From assembly GCA_027600665.1 (NCBI GenBank), contig JADGJL010000288.1, positions 1 to 26,729 on the forward strand: 26,729 nt of DNA, written 5' to 3'. Below, piece by piece: positions 20,110-26,729 of this stretch. How positions within the stretch are numbered: position 1 is the first letter of the stretch; each line of letters opens with the position of its first letter. The DNA comes from Irineochytrium annulatum (lineage: Eukaryota > Chytridiomycota > Chytridiomycetes > Chytridiales > Chytridiaceae). Below the pieces are notes generated by a model. That model made no database searches. It worked only from the letters and a program-made list of their open reading frames with translations, and was not told where the DNA came from. The translations under genes and the position numbers were made by a program.

Positions 20110-20609
20110 ACACATACCCGTGCCTTATGGGTACCAGCAGGATGCTCCATGCTTTTGGCTTTACTTTGTTTTTATGCATCAGAGGTGGTGGGAAGGTTGC
20201 GAATTAATCAGAAGGTTTTAGCAGTAATTAAATATGTATTCTGAACAACTATTCTGCCGGTACGGAAGGCGGTCAGGCCGATGACGAAGATCGACGCAAA
20301 ACATAGCCCTGATATGTTCGCGGCCAGGTGTGAAGGCTCCCTCCCCCCCTGAGAGGTAAGGACACGACAGACGAAGGTTCGCTGTCGATGATGATAGTGA
20401 CGCCGACTTCTGCTTGCCGTTTGTTTGTCGTCGTAGAGTCACGACGAAAAGTTCACTAAGCATCTTATGTGTCAGGGGGAGGGAAGCAGTAGGTTGACGG
20501 AGGCGCGCCTGCTGACTTTGAACTTCCGCTTCCGCCCAGGGTTGAATAAAGCATCACGTCGCTAACATGACACCCATCAACCTCCCAAAGGACCTCCTAA
20601 CTCCTTTAA
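20110..20609. other. Intergenic region upstream of the SDR gene
   Basis: These 500 bp hold the 3'UTR of the DGCR6-like gene and the promoter and 5'UTR of the SDR gene. An ATG at 20567 opens a frame out of phase with the SDR and would overlap its start, so it could act as an upstream ORF. An 81-codon minus-strand frame (20218-20463) has no recognisable similarity and was not accepted as a gene. No RNA gene or repeat is apparent. Confidence 0.4.
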
Positions 20610-21368
20610 ATGACGAGCAACAGCAGGGTCTTCATCTGCGCCGGCTATGGCGTTGGCATCTCGTCGGCCGTTGCGAAGAAGTTCGGCGCGCTTGGATTCC
20701 ACCTCGCGCTCCTCTCCCGCACTGAGTCCAAGGGGACCGAGGCCGCGTCCGCCCTCCGGAAGGACGGTGTCAAGGCCACGGGATACGCCGTTGACCTCGC
20801 TGATCCTCCCGCGGTGGTCGCGACCGTCGAGCAGATTCGGCAGGACCTCGGCTCCATCCACGTCCTGTTCTGGTAAGTTCACTAGAGCATAAATGCTCAG
20901 TAGATGCTGATCCATTGCAATTTTTTCATCAGGAATACGGGAGGTTCCGGCCGCCCCTACAGCGCGCTCGACTGCCCCATCGCCGACTTTCACCGCGAGT
21001 TCAACGCCTGTAACGTGTCTTTCGCCTCCGCCGTCCGGGTCGCGCGTTCCGACCTCATCGCCAACAAAGGCGCCGTCCTCAATACAGGATCCGGTATAGG
21101 TGTGGAGAAGGACGTGTACACCACAATGGCCGTGGAGAGGAACACAGCCAACATGGCCTTGGCCAAGGCCGCTCAGAGGAAGCTCGTCCATATCCTGCAC
21201 GAAACGCTGAAGCCGGATGGAATTTATGTCGGGGAGTGCACGGTGCTGGGACCTGTTAGGGGCACGGCAGCGGATCATGCGCAGGCGAACATCAAGCCGG
21301 ACATGGTGGCCGATGTTTTGCGTGAGCTCTATACGAAGAGAACCGTATGCTTTTCGCAGATTGAGTAA
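20610..21368 (+). CDS. Short-chain dehydrogenase/reductase-fold protein, atypical active site
   Basis: Two exons (20610-20872, 20933-21368, 60-nt intron) encode 232 residues with the Rossmann fold of classical SDRs. The nucleotide-binding turn is CAGYGVGISSAVAKKFG, a variant of TGxxxGIG. An R at the end of strand 2 (LLSRTESKG) would suit NADP. GYAVDLADP is the adenine-ring Asp motif, and NTGGSG replaces the usual NNAG. The segment LNTGSGIG holds a candidate catalytic Ser. The usual YxxxK helix appears as MALAKAAQRKL: the Lys is in place but Tyr is Met. GIYVGECTVLGPV is the normal strand 6/7. The stop is 21366-21368. Substrate cannot be predicted, and the protein may be catalytically weak or a non-enzymatic binder. 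Removing the intron restores VLFWNTGG at the TG|G junction. Confidence 0.85.
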
Positions 21369-21638
21369 AGAACTGAGCTGTTAAGTAATATTCGTGTCGC
21401 GGGGCTGAAATTTTGCACACTTCTCTAGCCCTGGTTTTATTTAGTTCGTCATAACCCCCACTCTCGATTTCTATCGCGTTGTCTTGCAGCAGCAGTCTGC
21501 AACTGTTAGTCGGCACTTGAAAATAATGGCTTCATGCCATTACGGATTGAAATATACACTAAGGCATTTCTACAAACATTGGCCTCTTTTGGCGATAAGT
21601 CCCCTTTTACTCTATGGCAGCAAGTGCACAGAAACGTT

Positions 21639-22579
21639 CTACTTTTTTTTGGACGAGCGTGTATTCCGCCGTCCGCTTTCCGGTGCCGCCTCCTCCTTCT
21701 CCCTTGCCTTGCCCCGCGCCGACGAGCCTCCCCTGGGCCTCCCTCGCCCTTTTGCTGGCTTAGGCGTTTGCACCGGGGGCTCCTCCGGAGGCGAATCCGT
21801 CTCCACTGATTCCGTCCGCGCGCTGCGTCCCTTCTTCGACGTCGGTTCAGGCTCCTCCTCGGAGGACGTAGGATCCTCTTCTAGCTCCACCTGCTTCTTC
21901 CTCCCCTTCTTCTCCTTCTCCTTCTCTTTCTCCTTCTCCTTCTCTTTCTCTTTCTCTTTCTCTTTTTCTTTTTCTTTCTCTTTCTCTTTCTCTTTTTCTT
22001 TCTCTTTCTCCTTCTCTTTCTCCCTTTCCTTGTCCCTTTCCTTCTCCTTCGGCTTTTCGTTCTCCTTAAACTTCTCCACCAATGGCTCCTCCTCCATCGT
22101 GTCATTCTCCTCAGGCTCCTCTGGGGTACCTGGTGTCGGTGTGCAGGCCTTTCGTGTCTCGGTGATCAGCGTGTCAAACTCCTCCAGCGGAAGCGCGAAC
22201 TCCGACTCCGTCAAAAACGGATGGCTGTTGTCCGCTTTTCCGGCGTCGTCGGGATGGTCTTCATCGTCCTCAGGAATCTTCGGGCGCGAGCAACCGTAAG
22301 CACAATCAAACTAATTCTACGCGAACGTACGTACTATGGATTCGAGCCCTTCCAGGTCATAGTGATTCGCGAGGTAGCCCCATATCTGTTCCCGTCCAAC
22401 CTGCGGACAGCTTCTGAGAACGTGCTTCATGATGCTGATCATCCGAAAATGCTTGTGGACGCCTGTCCTTCGGGTTAGATGGCATCGTCAGAAAGGTCTT
22501 CGTTACCGACAGGTCTCGCATAACAAAGGCCCTGCAAGATCGCGATTTCCGCGTCGATCGGGAGTGCTTCAACCTCCAT
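21639..22579 (-). CDS. EAF7: EAF7/MRGBP subunit of the NuA4/TIP60 acetyltransferase complex
   Basis: Eaf7/MRGBP is a nuclear, non-catalytic subunit of NuA4 that works with Eaf3/MRG15 and Eaf5. Three exons (22507-22579, 22335-22462, 21639-22277) give 279 residues. The conserved domain is at the N-terminus: PIDAEIAILQGLCYARPVG, then GVHKHFRMISIMKHVLR, then EQIWGYLANHYDLEGLESI, which fits the family pattern of PVGxHKHFxM and a later YDLexL. The rest is disordered: an acidic segment (IPEDDEDHPDD), FALPLEEFDTL, a long Lys-Glu dipeptide repeat, and a basic C-terminus (GRGRPRGG, GRRNTRSSKKK) with an AT-hook-like GRPRGG core. The intron 22463-22506 was placed by restoring PVG-VHKHF. The start codon lies 45 bp from that of HOP2 on the other strand. 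Confidence 0.88.
21897..22062. repeat. Polypurine/polypyrimidine hexamer repeat coding for (Lys-Glu)n
   Basis: The plus strand is almost purely pyrimidine (variants of ctcttt, ctcctt, ttcttt) over about 165 bp. Read on the minus strand it codes for alternating KE pairs in EAF7, with occasional R or D. Interruptions are mostly synonymous, so the tract looks maintained at the protein level. Such mirror-like purine/pyrimidine tracts can adopt triplex structures, which is general knowledge and not shown here. Confidence 0.85.
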
Positions 22580-22624
22580 TGACTAACAATTTCAAGCCTC
22601 ACTTTCTGACTCTCTCGTCCGACA
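22580..22624. promoter_or_regulatory. 45-bp spacer between divergent EAF7 and HOP2 start codons
   Basis: Only 45 bp separate the two start codons (22579 minus, 22625 plus). Both promoters and 5'UTRs must fit here or reach into the neighbouring coding sequence. The plus strand reads tgactaacaatttcaagcct in part, which resembles a branch-site/acceptor region, so an intron in the HOP2 5'UTR cannot be excluded. No TATA box is visible. Confidence 0.4.
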
Positions 22625-23685
22625 ATGCCGGCAGTAGCGAAGGATAAGAAGCCGAAGGCCGCGAAGGGAGACGATGCCAACGACATCATCCTGAAATATG
22701 TCAAGGAGATGAACAGACCGTACTCGGCTCAAGGTTCGCCGCCCGCTCGCTGGTGCCTTGATAACCGCGTGCGAAGACGTCTTCTCCAACTTGAAGGGGG
22801 CCGTGGGGAAGACCGGTGTTGCGGTGGCCTTGAAGAGCTTATGCGACTCAAGTTCGTTTGCTGCATGTGTCGTCGGCTAATGTTCGCTTGGTAGAGGTTA
22901 TTCATGGGAAGGCGAATGGGAAGCAGTGGGTACGTTGTCAATATGCAGCCCCAGCGTCCAACTAATTCACTAAAGGTGTACTGCGCCATTCAAGAACAGG
23001 TGACAGGTATTCCACGAAGTTACTTGCGAAGCACTCATTACCACTGCAGCAGAAGCCGCTGAAGAGGCAGGCAGTGTCGAAGTCAAAATCACCAGCGTAT
23101 CGGAGGAGCTGCGAACCATCACAGCGGAGGTACACAATGGGGATGAACGATAGTAAAATATTGACGATGTCTTAGCTATCATCGTTGCAACAAAGTAATT
23201 ACTTCTTTTCTGGTTTGTGGAGGACTCACCAATTCAGTGGCGACTCAGATAAACCAAACTCTAACGGACGAAGCCCTGCGGCTGCGAATGCAAGCGTTAT
23301 CTACGGAGGTAGTTGTATTGACATGTGAATTATTAAGCGCATTTGCAGAACGAAAGCCTAGCCAGACGGTTGTCGGATATAAAGGAGGGCAAGCCTCAAG
23401 TTACGGTTGAGGAGAAAGAGAAGATCCATAAGACGCTCGAAGCAAACAAGAAACTGTGGAAAGATCGGAAAAGAATGTTCAAGGGGGCATGGGACCTGAT
23501 CTCCGAGAGTTATCAAGGCAGTTTAAATGACCTCATGGTTTGCTTCGCAGTCCCTTCTTTACTCTCAAGCTCCCTCCTCTTCCGTCGCCTAACGACAGGA
23601 AAGCATCGGTGTCGACACAGACGAAGCCGCCAAAGTCGATATCAACCGCGATCCAGCGAAGGGCTTTAAGTCTCCAATTCCATGA
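22625..23685 (+). CDS. HOP2: HOP2/PSMC3IP meiotic homologous-pairing protein
   Basis: Hop2 works with Mnd1 to stimulate Dmc1/Rad51 strand invasion in meiosis. The N-terminal winged helix reads ANDIILKYVKEMNRPYSAQ, then DVFSNLKGAVGKTGVAVALK, then a wing VIHGKANGKQWVYCAIQEQ. The middle is a leucine-zipper coiled coil (VKITSVSEELRTITAE, TLTDEALRLRMQALSTENE, SLARRLSDI). The C-terminal part has VTVEEKEKIHKTLEANKKLW followed by KDRKRMFKGAWDLI and ESIGVDTDEAAKVDI, which matches the conserved IGIETDED segment. Introns are about 43-50 nt. The first is 22734-22776, where CAA-G|AC restores YSAQDVFSNL. The fourth exon extends to the second donor (GTGACAG|gtattc), which keeps phase into AEEAGSVEV. Its stop TGA 23683-23685 lies inside the last exon of the convergent IPI1 gene. 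Confidence 0.92.
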
Positions 23686-26600
23686 AGTGCTCCTCTCCCT
23701 CAAGCTTCTTCGCCAGTCTGTCTCGAATGGACGATATCGTCACCATCCTATTGATAACTTGTGTGCAAGCCTGCATGATTTTCATTTTTTACACAAATAC
23801 ATACCGGAACATACCTCTTTGAGAGTTGCTGGGGTGCTTAGAATCGTCTCCTTCATCTTATCTGTTACGACGTCCGCGAGGTCATTGGGTATTGTCGTCG
23901 CATTCCCATCTTCCAAACCAAATATAGATGATATAAAAGCCAGTAACGGCAATGAGGATTCAACAGGTAAAGGCGAAACTAAGGCTACCCGGATTGGGTG
24001 GACGAACAGATGATGCGCGTCTCTGATTCCAGCCCGTTTGATCGCGTGCACGACAATCTGTGCAGGGTGAGCTACAGCTACCTCACCCCGTGAGATGTAC
24101 CTCAACCCCCGCCTTCGAGAACCTCTTTTGCGCATGGCCTACAGCAGTCCCCGTCTTTGGGTCCTCCTGCACTGCGGAGGCAGAAACTGATGTGCCGCTC
24201 TCAGCACCTGGGTCATAAGTACCTCCGATGACGCCGACGGTGTATATGAAGCTAAAGAATGTTTCCCAATCCAATGCTCTTGTGGTGAACTGCCTCTCAA
24301 TGACGACTTCGAGTGTCTTGTGTCGCGCAGACAACTCAATCGCTATGAATCAATCTTAGTTTAAACGACAAATGTTGAAGGTGAGTACCAGAACACGTCG
24401 ATGCTACGCCGGCGATAAGTTTTGCTGTTAATTTGGGGATGAAGTACAACATTTGGATCGCTGACAGTTGGACTGGTTCCGGAAGACGCCGAAACGGCCC
24501 GTAAACAGGACCTACGTAAATTAGACTTTGCGACAAAGGACGTATAACCCACCGAGTTGGGGCACGTTTAAGAAGAAAAATGGAATTAAAGATTTTTCGA
24601 CCTGCGAACAAACTTGCTATAATAGTAGTTGAGTAACACCGAAGATTGCATGGTACCAACATCGTTCTTTGCTATTCCCGTCAGATTGACGCGGAAGGCG
24701 AAGGAAATCAGTTCAATGATAGACTACGGCTTCGTTAAAACCTTACAGAACGAAGACGACCTCACGTTGCTCAACTCCGAGTCCGAAACATCCAACTGCC
24801 AAAGAGCCTTCGGCATCAGCAAAATCCATTTGGAGAAGAGTTCGGAGAAATTAGGAACGTCATTAACGACGTTACGGTTTAACTTGCAAAAACCAAGTTA
24901 GAATGCAACCAACACCAGCGTCCAAACTTTGATGGCGTCAAACATGAAACCGTAGAGATGCTTCCAGTGATGAGAGGTCGGCTGCGTTCCGGAAAGACGA
25001 TGCAAGAACGCCTGCATGAAGTTTTCGCTGAATGTTTATCAGAAAGTTATTCTCCAACCTCGAATATTCTATAGGCAAAGCCCTTAAAACGAAAGTAACG
25101 CTTGCACATCGGCAGAAGCCCGCGGACATTCTCAAACGCCTTAAAAGCATTTTAGTACGCCCTTTTTTTACGCTGCATTGCTACCTTGGCCTTGATCATG
25201 CTTAATACGTAGTTCAATATCGCCGCATCTTCGATTTCGACTCTCGAAGCCGTTTCGCAAAATAATACGTTCATCGCCCGTAGCAATACCTCGCACTCAA
25301 ACGATCGAACGCAAGTTAGCACATACAAACGAAAATAACGTACAGATTCGTTTTTGATGCCGGCTGCATTTGCTCCAAACGGGAAAAACGGCAAAAAATG
25401 TTTGCGCAGAAGTTGTGAGCAGGATTGTCTCCACGCGTCGTTTCCTTTCTTCTCCTCAAATGCCGCAAGGCAATGGATTGTTTTCATAATCGTGAAAGCC
25501 ACTTCTAACGCGGAAGTCTCCGATATAACCCCTCCTGCAAACACCTGGGAAGCAGACTCAAGCCAACTATTCACCAAAATTGGCATCACGTGCATTAATG
25601 TGCTCTACGACACTTAGATCAAGTCCACGGGAATGCTACGGCTTACGTGAGGGTCTATATCCGCAAAAGACTTAGATGAACCGAAGAGGACTTCACTGCG
25701 CTGCGGCAAAACTCTCTCTAGTGGAATCTCATGAGTCCTCACGTGTTCAAACTAGACAAAACTTAGAAAACGAGGGCAAACCAAGATAACTCACAAACTC
25801 ATATGTAGCTCCACCCGCCCTGGTTATTATTAAAATTGCCCACGCATTCGTTTTGTACAAACCATGTCGTCTTCTGTTCGGTTTTTTTCTCGTAAAGCTC
25901 CATCAGTTTGCAAATGGTTTTCAATATCACAAGCAGCAACTAGATAAGTAAGCAAGCGCCACATAAACGAGTAGATTTCGTACCGAAGATTTGACGTTCT
26001 TCGCAATGACCGCGGCTCCTAATCAGACAGGTTAAGTGTCGTCAAAAGGTCATGATAACCTTGCTTCGTTTGCGAATTCTTTTCACAAATGAGACCGGTC
26101 AAAGCATTCAACAACTTCAATATCGTTAGATATGCCAAGCAGACAGCCGTACTTGCGCAGCGTATGTTAGAAGGAAGCTTCCACAGCCGTCGATAAAAGT
26201 TCCAAGCAGTTTAGCGCCGTCAATTCTAATCTCTTCAACTATATGGCTCAGCGATGAGCAAGCGTAAGCAACCACCATGGAGAGAAACGGCTGAAATTGT
26301 TTCTACGCGACTTCGTCAGTAACACTTTTGTTATATTGCCACCTACTGCCTCCATTGCAGCAACTATGGAAGTCATTGTAAGCAAGAGTTGCCGTCGTAC
26401 ATCGGATTCCTAAACATGGGCATTCAGAGATGTCGAGATAATAACTATTTTACCCTGTCGAGCAATAAAGGTATGGATGTGCTCAGAATATCGTTTAAAC
26501 GGCGTGCCCCGTCTTCCGGCTTCTCAGCGACGTAGTCTTTGAGTCTTTTCAAGGCATCTGTAGCAATTGGGTTGGCTCGGACGTAAGCAATAATATACCT

Positions 26601-26729
26601 TTCTTTGATTGATTATTGTAGTGATTGAGTTGAGAAAGAATATCCTTCAAACGGTCGGCGACATGCTCTTCACTTTGCAAGGCATGTTTTTGGGAGGGAA
26701 CATTGACGGCTTAAATGTGTGTATAAGTT
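23666..26729 (-). CDS. IPI1: IPI1/TEX10-like subunit of the Rix1 pre-60S complex (5' end beyond right edge)
   Basis: Ipi1/TEX10 acts with Rix1/PELP1 and Ipi3/WDR18 in late nucleolar and nuclear steps of 60S ribosome assembly. At the right edge, after an acceptor (tttaag), the frame reads VNVPSQKHALQSEEHV, then DRLKDILSQLNHYNNQSKK, and after a 44-nt intron DALKRLKDYV. This is the family's N-terminal LLxQLxHYNxxVRKDAL HEAT-repeat signature. A later exon around 26140-26290 reads VAYACSSLSHIVEEIRIDGA, matching the family block YxxxxMTHLxEDIRxD. The remainder is a long run of helical segments, for example FPFGANAAGIKNESVRYFRL (about 25340-25400) and LDWETFFSFIYTVGVIGGTY (about 24240). The gene ends LEGEEHFMELET at TAA 23666-23668. 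Internal exon borders between 24340 and 26100 were not all resolved. The N-terminal identity is firm; the extent is by continuity. Confidence 0.78.

Noticed and set aside
20218..20463. 81-codon minus-strand frame in the gap before the SDR gene
   Set aside because: No similarity recognised, no supporting splice structure, and a length expected by chance.
21484..22299. 271-codon plus-strand frame with a long FSFSFS repeat
   Set aside because: It is the antisense shadow of the EAF7 (Lys-Glu)n tract. The minus strand carries recognisable EAF7 motifs and phase-consistent introns.

Overview
The window is a dense stretch of a eukaryotic genome with many introns, most likely from a zoosporic (chytrid-like) fungus. 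Sixteen protein genes fill 26.7 kb on both strands. Nearly all are interrupted by short GT-AG introns, mostly 36-75 nt. I see no bacterial operons, rRNA, tRNA, CRISPR array or transposon. The lineage hint comes from gene content. Next to fungal housekeeping genes lie a dynein axonemal assembly factor (DNAAF4, expected only in organisms with motile cilia or flagella), a BRK1/HSPC300-type SCAR/WAVE subunit, and a DGCR6-like protein. The first two are generally lost from non-flagellated yeasts and moulds. The taxonomic call is inference.

Layout from left to right (strand): disordered-protein gene running off the left edge (-); CBF5/dyskerin (+); xanthine dehydrogenase (-); BRK1 (+); RNA polymerase I subunit RPA43 (-); DNAAF4 (+); ORMDL (-); PHD-JmjC histone demethylase of the Jhd1/KDM7 type (-); VAP/Scs2-type MSP protein (+); EMC8/9 (-); MOB4/phocein (-); repeat-rich DGCR6-like protein (+); SDR-fold protein (+); EAF7/MRGBP (-); HOP2 (+); IPI1/TEX10, entering from the right edge (-). 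Gene models were rebuilt by hand from family motifs, splice sites and phase. For CBF5, BRK1, DNAAF4, ORMDL, the demethylase, VAP, MOB4, DGCR6-like, SDR and EAF7 every exon boundary was placed, and each total is a whole number of codons.

The genes do not form one pathway. They fall into loose themes: ribosome production (CBF5, RPA43, IPI1), chromatin (demethylase, EAF7), ER and lipid homeostasis (ORMDL, VAP, EMC8/9), cytoskeleton and flagella (BRK1, DNAAF4, MOB4 through STRIPAK), meiosis (HOP2) and purine catabolism (XDH). Packing is tight. Start codons of divergent pairs are separated by 8 bp (MOB4/DGCR6-like) and 45 bp (EAF7/HOP2), and the HOP2 and IPI1 coding ends overlap by 20 bp.

The most notable observations are an 11-nt microexon that carries the catalytic HxD motif of the demethylase, a PHD finger assembled from five very small exons, a family of about seven 44-residue repeats fused in front of the DGCR6-like domain, and an SDR protein that appears to lack the catalytic tyrosine. 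I found no clear new multi-gene system. The repeat/DGCR6-like protein is the best candidate for undescribed biology.
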